Below are positions 36,615 to 51,287 of a stretch of 64,000 nucleotides of DNA, piece by piece. Made by a program: the position numbers and the translations under genes. Where the stretch lies: assembly GCA_032191485.1 (NCBI GenBank), contig JAVDOI010000008.1:17334674-17398673 (forward strand), given 5' to 3'. Below the pieces are notes generated by a model that did no database searches, had not been told where the DNA came from, and saw only the letters and a list, made by a program, of their open reading frames with translations. Each line of letters begins with the position of its first letter. Within the stretch, counting starts at the first letter, position 1. The DNA comes from Leptoclinus maculatus. Lineage: Eukaryota; Chordata; Actinopteri; Perciformes; Stichaeidae.

Positions 36615-37628
36615 GCTTTGATTCATACCTAGCTCCTCTTTTGTGGAACCAGCTTCCCGTTTCAGTCCGGGGGGCAGACACACTCACCACATTTAAGAGT
36701 AAGCTTAAGACTTTCCTTTTTGATAGTGCTTATAGTTAGGGCTGGCTCAGGTTTGCCTTGGACCGGCCCTTAGACTAGCTGGTATAGGCTTAGACTACAG
36801 GGGGACTTCCTAGGATACACTGAGCTCCTCTCTCCTCTTCTTCATCTCTGTCTGTATGAATTGATGTCCCATTAATGCTCACTACTAACTCTACTTCTTC
36901 CCCAGAGTCTTTGTGCTTTCTCGCCTCACAGGTTCCCATGGATCGTGGTTTCATCTGGACCCTGGTCCTTCCACCCGCCATGGCCCTGCTGACACCTACT
37001 ACCAATTTTTATTATTAACATTATTAACCCTATTACCGTTACCACTAATGCACATTACTGACTTTGTTTCTTCCCCGGAGTCCTTGTGCTTTCTCTCCTC
37101 ACAGGTTTCCATGTATCGTGGTTTCATCTGGACCCTGGTCCTTCCTCCCACCATGGCCCTGCTGACTCCCACTAATAAATAACACTCTTATTATTACTTA
37201 CATTACTATTTCATATTACCGGTACCATTAATGCACATTATTGACCAGCTTCTTCACCAGAGTATCTGTGCTTTATCACCTCGCAGGTACCTCTGGTTCC
37301 GGGTTGTACCTGGACCTGGTCTTTCCTCCTGCCGTGGTTCTGTCATACATTGAATGTGTTGAAATTACATTGATTGTGTTGTAATTCTGTTATGCTGTTC
37401 AACACTTGACATCTATTGCACTTCTGTCCATCCTGGGAGAGGGATCCCTCCTCTGTTGCTCTCCCTAAGGTCTCTTCCTCTTTTTTGGGGGAGTTTTTCC
37501 TGTTCCGATGTGAGGGTTCCGGGACAAGAGGATGTCAAATGTGTACATATTGTAAAGCCCTCTGAGGCAAATTTGTAATTTGTGATTTTGGGCTATACAA
37601 AAATAAATTGAATTGAAATTGAATTGAA
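36615..37628 (+). mobile_element. Non-LTR retrotransposon 3' end (5'-truncated)
   Basis: A remnant frame at 36,623-36,739 reads PLLWNQLPVSVRGADTLTTF and on to a stop after SKLKTFLFDSAYS. This is the characteristic C-terminus of LINE reverse transcriptases of the CR1/L2/Rex1 group. A 3' UTR follows, built from three diverged direct repeats of about 175 bp (starting near 36,880, 37,054 and 37,230; shared core GGTTTCATCTGGACCCTGGT). It ends in GGGCTATACAAAAATAAATT plus a TTGAA-type tail (37,600-37,628). The body of the element is missing, as usual for 5' truncation. The exact clade is uncertain. Confidence 0.75.
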
Positions 37629-37660
37629 TACCTCTGACATGCTTTTTCTCCATAGCAACA

Positions 37661-38866
37661 GTGGCTCATGTGTATTGTACTGCTGTATTGCTGCACGTGC
37701 CCGACTCCACCTGCAAGTGGATCACAGACTTCCTGTCTGACAGGAAGCAGCACGTCAAGCTGGGAAAGCACGTCTCAGCCTCTCGGACCATCAGCACCGG
37801 TTCTCCCCAAGGCTGCGTTCTTTCCACTCTGCTCTTCTCTCTGTACACCAACAGCTGCACCTCCAGTCACCAGTCCGTCAAGCTCCTGAAGTTCACGGAT
37901 GACACCACCCTCATTGGACTCATCTCTGGTGGGGATGAGTCCGCTTACAGGTGGGAGATTGACCATCTGGTGACCTGGTGCGGTTTGAACAACTTAGTGC
38001 TCAACGTTCTAAAGACAGTGGAGATGGTTGTGGATTTCCAGAAGAACGCAGCCACACCTGCCCCTATCACCTGTGTGACTCCCCCGTCGACGCGGTGGAG
38101 TCCTTCCGCTTCCTGGGCTCCATCATAACCCAGGACCTCAAGTGGGAGCTGAACATCAGCTCCATCACCAAGAAGGCTCAGCAGAGGATGTACTTCCTGA
38201 GGCAGCTGAAGAAATTCAACCTGCCAAAGACAATGATGGTGCACTTCTACACAGCCATCATTGAGTCCATCCTCTGCTCCTCCATCACGGTCTGGTACAC
38301 TGCAGCCACTGCCAAGGACAAGGGCAGACTGCAGCGCATCATTCGCTCTGCCGAGAGGGTGATTGGCTGCGATCTGCCGTCCTTCCAGGACTTGTTCGCT
38401 TCAAGGACCCTGAAGCGAGCAAGAAAGATTGTAGCCGACCCCTCTCACCCTGGACAAAAACAGTTTGTGCCCCTTCCATCTGGTAGGAGGCTGAGGTCCA
38501 TCAGGACCAAGACCTCACGACACATGAACAGTTTCTTCCCATCGGCAGTCAGGCTCATTAACAGAGCCCGGGTCCCCCACTGACTCTGTCATCCCCAGGA
38601 CAATTTCCTACCGGTCACTCCCCTGCATCCCTTCTATTACACTCGATACTTCTACACTACACTTACATCTCACTTGTTTATAGTCCTGTTATCTGTTCGT
38701 TTGTGCACTTTATTTTATATTTCACTTTATTTTATATTTTTCTGTAAATTTTAATATGTTTCTACTTTGCACTTTTGATTGTTGTTAAATGTTATGCACC
38801 TCCTGTCATGTCAAATTCCTTGTATGTTCAACATACCATGGCAATAAACGGCTCTGATTCTGATTG
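37661..38866 (+). mobile_element. L2-like LINE, 5'-truncated reverse transcriptase and 3' UTR
   Basis: Reverse transcriptase pieces run from about 37,690 to 38,583: GSPQGCVLSTLLFSLYTN, then KLLKFTDDTTLIGLIS (the catalytic FADD box has become FTDD), then after a frameshift near 38,050-38,100 FRFLGSIITQDLKWE and RRLRSIRTKTSRHMNSFFPS. A stop at 38,583 is followed by a 3' UTR ending CAATAAACGGCTCTGATTCT, with a TTCTGA-type tail typical of L2 elements. The 5' half, including the endonuclease, is missing, and the copy is dead. It abuts the previous LINE tail. Confidence 0.88.
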
Positions 38867-39940
38867 TAATATTTATTTAGTATATTTACAATCATAATAC
38901 TTTTATTGGCACATTTTTCTTTTGAAAGGTCACATCCAACCTACAAGTTGATAAAAGTTGATTACTTGCAAACTCTGACAAAGGAAGTGAACTTGATAAT
39001 GCTTAAAATAAACTCTGATGCTGTATGACTCTCTGTAACTACAGATGTTGTTATGGTTGTGTCTTTTTCCCTAAAGAATTTGTTAGAAAATGTATTCAAT
39101 CCCTTAATCTAGATTTTCACTTCAATTCTCCAGTGAGTATGAATAAACGTAGAAAGGACCTTTCTAATCACATAGACGGTGAATTCTGTGAATGTATAAA
39201 TGTGATTAAAACAGAAGGTCACTAGATGGTGCCACATGGCTGTACAACCCCCTCCTATGTAGAATCCCCAAACCTGCCTGGGACTGAACCAGAGTTTGTT
39301 TGTTATGTGAAGCGCATTCATGGTGGAAGTGCTGCCGACTTTCAGTGCATCTACCAACCTAAAGTATGTATCAGAGCTTTGGGCCTGACTGGGTCTGTCC
39401 TGTGCTTTCTTTTATTGAATTGCAGTTTTTCTGACACTTATCTCTTTCATCTACTTGAATCATCTGAGGATGCTCACTTTTTGCCTGGGCTCTGTTCGCT
39501 TTAGCCTCAGTCTTTACTGCATTGTTGGATGGCACAGAATGAGCATGATGTTTCAAATTCAAATAACTCGGTTGGAAACATTAAAAAGTCGTCGACCAAT
39601 TTAAGAAGTTACTGTTTTGCCAGAAATTTGCCAACGGAGACAAGTTAAAAATTAGAAGACCCATAATTTAAAAAAGGACTATTAATTTGAGTGCTAAATC
39701 TGCACAGTAACTGTAAACTACATACAGTATGTGTCAAGCTAGACAGTAAAGGGCAATAGGTGTAGTAACAGTAACTGAGGAGAATGGGGTTTAGCGAACA
39801 GTCAATTGACACATTTTTTGTCCTACAATTACAATAATTTGTCGTGTTTTACTGCTCTTTAACGGTTTAACTGTTGAGATTAAACTATGTTATGGAGATG
39901 CTGTAGTTCAAATGAGATGTGGCAAGTTAGTGTGCATGTG
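38867..39940. other. Intergenic, nothing recognised
   Basis: AT-rich sequence with short open frames only. No motif, repeat end or RNA gene is apparent. Confidence 0.55.
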
Positions 39941-41979
<2,039 letters not shown>

Positions 41980-42133
41980 GCCATCCTGACCCACGCCATC
42001 CTGACCCACGCCATCCTGACCCACGCCATCCTGACCCACGCCATCCTGACCCACGCCATCTTGACCCACGCCATCCTGACCCACGCCATCCTGACCCACG
42101 CCATCCTGACCCACGCCATCCTGACCCACGCCA
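41980..42133. repeat. 15-bp minisatellite, ten copies
   Basis: The unit GCCATCCTGACCCAC is repeated ten times in tandem, with a single C-to-T variant (the sixth copy reads CTTGACC) and a partial end. Because 15 is a multiple of three, frames stay open on both strands (ILTHA on plus, GVGQD and AWVRM on minus), but there is no flanking gene structure. Confidence 0.97.
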
Positions 42134-43202
42134 GCATTGTGGAAACGTAGCGAACCACCCTCTTGATTTTTACACTTTGAGGAACACCAAGAGCAGAAAT
42201 ATTCTTGCACTGCTATCACTTTTATTTACTCACTAAAATAAAAAGTAATAATAATTATAAGAAATAAAACACCTATTGTGCAAATTATGATTTACATTGT
42301 ATGAATGAATCTCTTTTTACATGCAATTCATTGTACGGCATTTATTGAACAAATTCAACTTCAAAAACTGCATAAAGCCAACAGAGGCTGTGAGTTTACT
42401 TCAGTATGGTTCCAAATGTAGGAGGAAAACAACTTTCACAGAGTAACAATGCTCTCTTTGTAGCTTATTATGTGCAGCAGTATAGACATGCTTGTTGCAT
42501 TATATCAAATCATAGCGGTGCATTTTTCTATTGTGCAGCCATCCACTTTGTCAATGATACTTTGTTTCCTGCTCTCAGTCAAGTCATTTGTATGTGCAAA
42601 TACCCCTCTCTTCCCCTGGTTTCAGTGTGTATCTACGTGGTTTACATATGCATGATGCACTTGTGCTGTTGGTCTGTAATTAAAGTATACGGGATCAACG
42701 TCATGTAATCTGTTGCAATGTGATGGCTATTACGGGGCATGTTTCCTCTTTTATTTCTGTGTATATAGAGTTTCAGAAAGCCTCTTCTTGCTTGTCTGGT
42801 AGACACTTGACATGCATCCAGCGGTAGAATTACGACGGGGCTGTATAAACAGTGCTGTGGATACATTTAGTGAATAGTTTAGTTTTTTTTTTTAATTGTT
42901 ACGTTTTTATTGCAGGCCTTGGGAGTAAAGCTATAATCTCTTAAAGAACGCACTCTTCTTTTCCCCATCGTCTCTGTTTTGCTGTTTCTGCCTGTTCTTG
43001 TATACATTACTCATTGAGTCATTAAAGTGTTTCCCTCTTTCCCTCTGTCGCTCTTCCTCTCTCCTCTGTTATTTGTAAGCCACAGCATTTTATAATCCTT
43101 TGTCTGTTTGCTTGTGTTTTCATTTTGGTCACTGATTACAGATAGCCCATCTCTTTTTGACAGTTTTAACTTTCTAACCTATTTCAGTGATAACAAGAAC
43201 AT
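42134..43202. other. Intergenic, nothing recognised
   Basis: AT-rich sequence without recognisable genes, repeats or RNA features. Confidence 0.55.
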
Positions 43203-43210
43203 ACTTCACC

Positions 43211-44285
43211 CAGTGGTGGGCTGTCAGGGCCTGCAAAGCCTTCTCTGCTGGCCTAAACAGAATCACAAAGTTATAGCTATTTTATAATTTAATAATGTTT
43301 CTTAAATACACTACATGTATTATAATTTATACAAATATTTTTCCCATTATCTTATTTTCTCATTGCACAGCTACTGTCTTCCTCTGTTGCTCTGCTTCCA
43401 GTGCAGCTTGTTTTAAGTAGAGCCTTTATCCAATCAGATTTCACCTCTGCGTCTCTAGGTAAGAAGAGAGGCCCGAGGCCTGCAGACTCTCAAATTAATC
43501 TCTTTGCAGTTTAAGTGAATGGGGACGATATTGTTGATTGTCATAGTGTTCAACCAATCAGATCTTTAGTTTGACATGTTGTGCGTATTCTTTGACATGC
43601 CAGAGCCTGCTAGCTGGCCTAACCATACGTGATTGGTCAGTGGGCTAGCGTGACATGTTGGGCGGTGACAATCCCAATATCTGCTGCCTCTGTCGAGTGG
43701 ACATTTTCAGCCCTCAAACGCATTAAAACGTATTCAGGAAATACAACTGGGGAGGCTCGACTGTCTTCACTGGCGTCCATGAATCGAGAAGGACTTCTTA
43801 CTGGAACTAAAACGCACAGATGTACTGAACAACCGTGGGATTAAACTCTTTATTAACAAAGAAAGAAGGATGGACTTTGTCTTTAAATAGTGAACAGCAG
43901 CTCTGGTAAGTTAAATGCGTTTGTTTTTATATCTGCAGCAGCTTTAATATGCTTGTTTGTATATTATTATTTGTACAACTTTTTGATTTTTGTTTGGTTT
44001 TATATGTGATAGGAACCATTGTTACATCCTATGTTGCTCTGGGGACATATTTAGCCGGTGCCAGTGTTGCCAACTTGCCGACTTTCTCGCTAAATCTGGC
44101 GACTTTCCAAACCCTCATGGCGACTTTTTTTGTCAAAAGCTACTAACGACAAATCTAGCGACTTTTTCTGGTGTTATTGGAGACTTTGCTGGTGTTTTGA
44201 CTCAATGACGTTAAAGCTAAATAGCTGTGTTTCAGCTGCAGGACAGCAGTGAAGGCCCAGGTATGAAATGCACGGCCCGCCACTG
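43211..44285 (+). mobile_element. hAT-type element, 1,075-bp deletion derivative
   Basis: The ends CAGTGGTGGGCTGT and ACGGCCCGCCACTG form an imperfect inverted repeat, flanked by a perfect 8-bp duplication ACTTCACC (43,203-43,210 and 44,286-44,293). Inside, 43,660-43,850 still encodes part of the hAT C-terminal dimerisation region (ISAASVEWTFSALKRIKTYS, then TGEARLSSLASM), while the catalytic core is gone. About 44,040-44,215 holds a stretch of repeated GCGACTTT blocks (GCCGACTTTCTCGCTAAATC) that looks like a separate repeat inserted into the element. Confidence 0.88.
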
Positions 44286-44293
44286 ACTTCACC

Positions 44294-45404
44294 TATAGCT
44301 GAATGAACAATGCCTGTGAACATTTGATGCGTTTAACCAAGTCAGGACGCTGAAAAATCCTCCTGTAAGAAAATTACCGTGGGATACAGGAATGAAAACA
44401 CTGAATTTCTGTTTCACTGCTTCCTCTCCTTTTCCTTTCCCACTCCTCCCTAACTTGCTTTAACTTTTCCAATCTCACCCCAACTGACCTTTCTGCTTGT
44501 CTGTTCCCTCTTACTCCCCTATCCTTCTTCTCACTCACTATGTCTTTCTCGTCTACACCATAGCACTAACTGTGGTAACCTCTGCACCAAAAGATGGTCA
44601 TGCCAGTCTTTAATTAGTGCTCCAACACCACACAATAATAAACCGTGAGCTAAATGCAAGATCAAAAGATGTTAATGTAAAAATGTGAAGAAAAGAAAAT
44701 ATTTCCACATCTTGTTCTCCTCTCTTCCTTTTCTTTTTCTTAAAAACCCAAACATGCGCCTTCCAGCTGGGCGTGTTGCGTGTCAAGGAAAGTTAATTGG
44801 CCTGAAGTGGCTTAACAACCCGACCAGCTAATGGTGTCCGTTTACAGCCAAGTGAACCAAACCCAGCAAACCAGTGAATGGGGGCACTGCTGTGACCGCA
44901 GGCTGAGCCGGTCAACTTGAATTGGACTCACCTGAGAAGCAGGATTTATTCCAGTTTGATTCACTCAGATTTGCTGGTTTAATTAAATGACTGACCCATG
45001 GTCACGGACACGGGTTAAACAGCTTCCTTGAATAACAGAAAGGAACAGGAGTGGATGGGCATGTGTTTGCTGAGACGGAAAATTGTTTGAACCCTGAGAA
45101 CATTCTTTGATGTCCGGTATGGGATCTGGAGTAGTAACTGATTTCATGCTGTTTCCTCGCGGTGTTGTGTAACAAATTCAGTTGTGGCTGGTCATCTAGG
45201 AGGTTGGCACAATGTTTACAGCAAGGGGTCGCTTTTGATAATAAGTGCCAATTTTTTTAATTTTCTTCTTAATCAATGTGCCATATCAACATAAGGTTAA
45301 CATTAAGTTTAATTATGACACCACATCAACTTTAAATCTCCATCAGATCTGTAATTCTATTCCATCCATAAAGGTAACGTGCATAGCGTCATTTTTAACA
45401 ACAT
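44294..45404. other. Intergenic, nothing recognised
   Basis: Pyrimidine-rich at 44,400-44,560, then unique-looking sequence with balanced composition (44,750-45,100). The latter could be a conserved non-coding element, but nothing in the sequence proves it. Confidence 0.5.
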
Positions 45405-45725
45405 TTTTCTCTCATAGTCAGGACATTGTAATTATATATGAGAGCACTATACAAGAAGGCATCCATCCTATTGACAACATCCACATCTCAGGTTAAATCA
45501 TTAACCCTACCAAACCTCCACCAATGCTGTTCATTAGCAATAAACCTAACAAATTCTGCTAAGACGGCAACAAGTACTAGCCAATCAGAGGCGGAGTAGG
45601 GCGGGTGTTCGTGGTGGGGGAAAAAGTCTAAAACTCTCTTGCAGACTTATTACTAGTGTGCTATTAGTTAAGCTATAGCTAGCCAATGGTGGCACACATG
45701 CCTAAGGTTACATACCCCTGGTTTA
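45405..45725 (+). repeat. Interspersed repeat copy B (shared with 3.6 kb)
   Basis: This is the diverged partner of the copy at 3,605-3,965, in the same orientation. It shares AGTCAGGACATTGTAATTAT, AACATCCACATC, AGCAATAAACCTAACAAA and AGCCAATCAGAGGCGGAGTA. No protein or terminal repeat is evident. Confidence 0.7.
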
Positions 45726-48079
45726 GAGGGACGGATACTCTACTGTACTGTGCACCTCTATTATACTAGAGTTGGGCTTAAAGCTGTATACTCTCTTAAG
45801 TGTTTAAGCATTGGTAACTAAATGTGCTTGATTTTTTAGACAATGTGATGATATGATGCATTCCTGTATCATATTGGGCACACTGCCATACAGCCAAGAA
45901 CAGGTTCAGGAGGTAACAGAAATGCTGCAGCAAGCAGCTCCATCTCCATGTTTGATTACTGTTGCAGCATAATATACGGTGGTAGTTGATCATGTCACAT
46001 GGTTTCTAGTTTGACTCATATGCCACCATATTTTGACCAAGGATGTCAGAAATATTGGGCCCCCTGAAAACATCCCAACAACACTTAACATAAGACATGT
46101 CATGAACCCTTGACATGTTTCAGGGTCCCAGTCCAGTTCTGGGGCCCGTGAATCATTGAAGGCCCTCTTACAAAACACAACACTCTCACATGCTGCTCCT
46201 TGTCTCTGTTTCCTAAAATAACACAACTGATAAAATCTGAGTATTTGCGTTTAGTAGGATATCTATCTGCTAATCCCAAACTGAAATATAATCCCTCATG
46301 AATCTTCCTGGGAAACTGAAACTTTAGGCTGCTGTTGAGTCCAGTCTGCTCATAAATTTGACCACAGTCGGTCCCCTCCTTATCGCTTTTTAGTGGCATG
46401 TATGTGTGTGTGTGTTGCGGCTAGAGGAAGTTGAATGGCATTCTGGTTTCCTTTCCCCAGCTCTATAAAGCCTGGAGACCATTTGTTAACTGTCACTTGG
46501 TTAGCCTCTGTCCCCACACTAACCCGAAATAAAAAACACTGGACATCTGTACCAGCTTTGAGAAGGTGAACCACACTGCTGTACCTTCTCCATCGGCAGG
46601 CTGGAGCATTTTATGCCATTTTAGTGGCTTCTTTGATCTGAAGCTCTTTCTCAACTTCGAGTTGACCTAGTCCACAGGCCATTCTGCACTTTCTGAATAT
46701 TTAAACAGCATTACAATGAAGAATGATTCACATCCGTGTATGGTTAAAACAAATATCACGGTCAGCCTCTAGATATCTTTTGTGCATTGTGCTCATTACC
46801 AAACACATGTTTTTCAGGCTCACTTCTGGTGAAAATGAAATGACGTCAGTGGATAGCGAAATGGACGTAACGCTCATTGCATGAAGGTTACTAGTTTCCT
46901 GTGGTAGTTAACTGTTTGTATACCACAATTTTAGCTTGAGCCATTGAGGTATATGTGGACTGGGACAAACATCATTTCAAATCGATTGTACAACACATGA
47001 TTGACGGTTGTCTCCTCCACTCATGAACTCTTCGTACACCTGACAGGTCAAATTATCCCTTGCTTGGATGTCATTGATATTCGCTTCCAATGTTTTGCAG
47101 GACGACTTTTATTTTGTATCAAAATAGATGAAAACCACCAGCTACCTGGAGGGTACATTAATCTAAATGTTTCTATGAATGTAGACATGATTTGTTGTGT
47201 AAGAGCTAAAGCATGCAAATATGTTATCAATCAGTAAATTAAGTCCGCAAAATGTATCAGCTGGAGTCATGTCAAACTTTCTGTCCAGTACAAACATCAG
47301 AACTCTGGACCCGACTTGGGATTCATGCTCATGACTCACTAAAACCTTGTCTGACTATCAGTCCCACCTGTGTCTGACCAACTAAAGCTGGGTTTTCTTC
47401 AAACTGTTTATCTTGCTGACCTTAACTTCCTCCACAGCTGTTCTGTCCCAAACAACAGACAAGCAAAGTCATTATTAGACACAAATCCCCAAACCACACA
47501 CATCAGGCAAACATTGTGTAACTCTGAACAATGATGAATAGTGACTCAACACATTACAACCATTAGAACTGAGGGACAACTCTGCAGTTGTAAAAAAGTC
47601 CCAAAGTGTGCATCATAAAAGTCACAATGCAATTAATCTCATATGTGTCCTGTCATAAGAAGTTTAACGAGGGGCATCCTGTACAGAGCGGGTGAGATAA
47701 GAAAGATAGATCTTTCTTCATCCCGAGGGACAGATGTCCAGGGTTTGATGTGATATGAATGCATACCAAACATTTCTGAAAGCTCATATAATATATATAA
47801 GAGTGGCAGCACAGTCAGAAAGGAAAAAGTTGGACACTTATGGAAGACATTGAGCTGGTTGAAGGTGAGCAGGAAAGGAATGTTTCATAGAACATCTGCA
47901 AAACACAGCGACATCCACTTTAACAAGTGAACAGGAAAGTAAAATAGTAAAACCTTGAGGCCTGATGCTGCCAAAAACTGCTCTTAATCTGCCCTCAATC
48001 TAAGATCAACAGCTACCAAAACAGGGGATGTTAAGCATATTCTACATCTGGTAAATACGCTCAAGTACAAAAAGCTGAA
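45726..48079. other. Intergenic, nothing recognised
   Basis: No gene, RNA or repeat was identified with confidence in this stretch. Confidence 0.5.
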
Positions 48080-48745
48080 AGCTGCTTTCAACCTGCTGAT
48101 CATTTTTAGCCATGTTACCAGCGTGGCTCTAGGGTCGGCAATGTCGGTCTGTTGGTTGGTCCACCACTACTGGGTGGATTGGCATGACATTTGTGTACAA
48201 ACATTCATGTTCCTACATCCAATACAATCCTACAGATTTTTGTGATCCCCTGATTTGTCCCTTAACGTGAGGTTGACAGAGCACAATAATTTGAAACAAA
48301 TTTGTATAGTGGCCAAACCGTGGAATTACAACTTCAGGTAAATCAACTTCCCATTACTGTCACTTGAATAGACCTTATTGGAATTGTTAGGTCTTAAAAG
48401 TTGTAAAATGCACTAACAACCAAAAGAGTTAACTCCCTTCCACTGATCATATGAATGAGCCCGAGACCAAGGCTGGGAGACGGGGTTAAAGGAAACAATA
48501 CTGCGCTTTCTTTATGGGCCTGTGGATGGGGAAGATCGCCGGAAAATGTATTTCATACTCTTCATACTTTTTTTACTAAGCAGCTTTTAGCATGCTAACA
48601 CGCTAAACTAAAATGGTGAAAATAGTAACCACATTATCTGCTAAACAGCATGTAAGCATTGTCATTATGAGCGTGTTAGCATGCTGACGTTAGCATTTAG
48701 CTCAAATACAGCCTCACAGCTGCTAGCATGGTTGACTCTTAGCCT
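48080..48745. repeat. Fish-type interspersed repeat
   Basis: A partial, internally deleted copy of a repeat I associate with many fish genomes. Hallmarks are GGTCGGCAATGTCGGTCTGT, GGTGGATTGGCATGACATTT, GTGATCCCCTGATTTGTCCC, and a terminal part rich in GCTAAC/GTTAGC (ATGCTAACACGCTAAACTAA, GTTAGCATTTAGCTCAAATA, CAGCTGCTAGCATGG). It is non-coding. A short relative sits at 10,331-10,395. Confidence 0.6.
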
Positions 48746-51207
48746 TGTTTAACCTTTGGAGGATCTGCAAAGTGAGCCCTCTTTACCTGAACAAAAATGG
48801 TGTAGCAACCACATACATCAGACTCACAATTGCCATCTACTTTCACGTACACAGAGTGTTTTCAGGACCTCTTCTGTTGGTATTAACTCTAAAAGGGCGT
48901 GGTGCGCAGAAGGAGTCAGAGGGCATGTGCAGTACGAGTCAGAGGTCACGTGCGGTACTCATCATTGGGTGGTCTGACAGTATCAGGATTCCAAATGACT
49001 CAATAAGAGCTGTTCCTTGGGGGACCCCAGGCCAATCAAAGTGCAAACACCAGCAACCAAGTAAGAACCTGAATTAATAACTTAACCATGGATGTGCGTA
49101 TGTGTGCAGGGTGATGTCATCTTGATATGAAAGGTCCCAGCAGTTAAAACAACCAATTAATGTGTCACTTACGTAGTCACATCCTGTTACACAAGCACAT
49201 CCCCGCGCTCTCATGTGGAGAAAGGTATTTGATATTTTAACTGATTATGATGACATGAAAGTTGACCTTGCGCAAAAGCGTGACATTATTATAGTGCAAA
49301 CTTTTCAACTCTGCCTTGCACAAACCTGCATTGGTGTCAAATTAAGGAAAGTAATGCTGCCCACACACATTTGTTTTTTGAGAAATTCACAGTTGCATGT
49401 AAGATTCTACAATTTAACGACAAGAAATTGATTGACATTGAGCCATCTTTTGATCTTACATGTTGAAATCTCCATAAGGGCTCATTATGCCTGTGCAGCT
49501 CAGGGAATATGTTACCATTTACAAACTCTAGCCCTTGTGCAGCTCAGTGGACTGACTAACTGTGGGGGCTTTGTTCCATCTGTGAGTGTGTGTGCTTATG
49601 TCTTAAAACAGACAGGGGGGGTCTGCCTTGGTGGTGGCCTGTTATGGAAAAAGGCAGCAGGAGGCTAGGAACACACTCATACTACCCCCAAACAGACGCA
49701 GACACACATCTGCATCCATGCACGTAGTCGCTCTTTTTTCTTGCACACAGACCGCCTGATCAGAAACGCTACTGGAGGTAATTGTGTCAGGGGTGTAGGA
49801 AGCAGAGTGAACAAGGGGTGAGCTGCAAAGAGAGAACAGAGGAGGCAGGGAGGGAGGGAGGGAGGTGGAGACAGAGGGAGCTAGAGGGGGCTGCATGCTA
49901 ATTGGAGCCAAATGGGCAGCAGATGAACTGAAGTGGTTTGCTATGTAGCCTGGACGCTCATTCTCTCACACACACTCTTTCTTCATTGCTCCTCCTGTGT
50001 CTGTCTTTTTCAATATATCTAATTAGCTTGTGCTATACATTTCCTCCTTTGTTCTCTCTACTTGTGTGATGTACTGACCTATAAATCGCAGCAATGTTAA
50101 AGAACACCAACCTGGGCTCAGTTTATTTCAACTGAACACATAGTAAATTGATAGTTTTTGGACACTTGGGGGTTAGGGCAACATATAATCACCTTATACA
50201 GCTGATATGAAGAATGTGTCAGCAAACAGACCAGCAGCTATATTAGCATTTGGAGTTTAAAACATAAATAATTTGGTAAATATATTTTACTCTTGATTAA
50301 TTCAAGATCAATAGCTAATGAAGTAGCCTGGAGGTTTGCTTTGAATGAATTTAAGTGGTTTATTTAAACTCACTTTTTAAGGCTATATTGCCACATATAT
50401 TTCAAAATACAAAGCAAGTAGTCTGGGACCCTGAAATATATTTTGAATTATAAAAATTTGCAAACTACTACTAAAGAAGGGAAAAACATCAGCTGAAATA
50501 TGTAGATGTTACAGGAAGTGACATCGAAATGTCTCTCCGTGTCTGGATTTGATTTGCTTTTATGATAAAAATTGCTAAAACATACAGAGCAAGTAAAGGA
50601 GGTACTGTACAGCATGACATGTTTGTTTAAGTGAAATAAATCAAGGAAGAGTAAAACAAGAACATGAAATGTAGAGGATAGAAAAGAGGAACCTGGAGGC
50701 ACGACTGCTAAATATCAGACATAAGGGGTTATAAAAACAGTTAAATCAGAGAGGTAGTGAAATATTTGACATGTTGGTTTTAAAGTTATGAAACTGGAGT
50801 TGAAACTGGATTTCCTATAAGCTCCGGCTGTCAGCAGAAGACTTACTCTTTATCTTAACTCCTCTTAAATCTCTACTTACTCAACATATAAGATTTCAAT
50901 TTAGCTGCTTCCAGTACCTTATGTGTACCTTATCTGTGAGCAAGTCAGAGATTCCGATAGCATTTGTGTGTATGTACAATTGTGTAATAGCAAGTGTACA
51001 AGTGTTTGACATGTGTGTGCATGCATGTCTATGTTTTTTATTGGTTTCTAATATAGTTCAACACATGAAGCAAAACCAAAAACATGGTAAGAATGTCAAT
51101 GATTATGCTGATCCAATTAGCTGCTGGCCTGCAGTGTCAGAGCCAGTCAACGCCACGGGGTCGTCAGAGAGAAACAGGCTCTGTGTGATGAGGAAGAACA
51201 GGCAGCA

Positions 51208-51209
<2 letters not shown>
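48746..51209. other. Intergenic, nothing recognised
   Basis: Short open frames only. Purine-rich at 49,800-49,880. No RNA gene was seen. Confidence 0.5.

Positions 51210-51282
<73 letters not shown>
51210..51282. repeat. (CA)n microsatellite, about 36 units
   Basis: A perfect CA run in intergenic sequence. Confidence 0.98.

Positions 51283-51287
<5 letters not shown>

Noticed and set aside
37735..38244. Minus-strand open frames of 63-99 codons
   Set aside because: They are shadows of the L2-like reverse transcriptase on the plus strand.
41980..42133. CRISPR-like array
   Set aside because: The 15-bp units are directly adjacent with no spacers, and the genome is eukaryotic.
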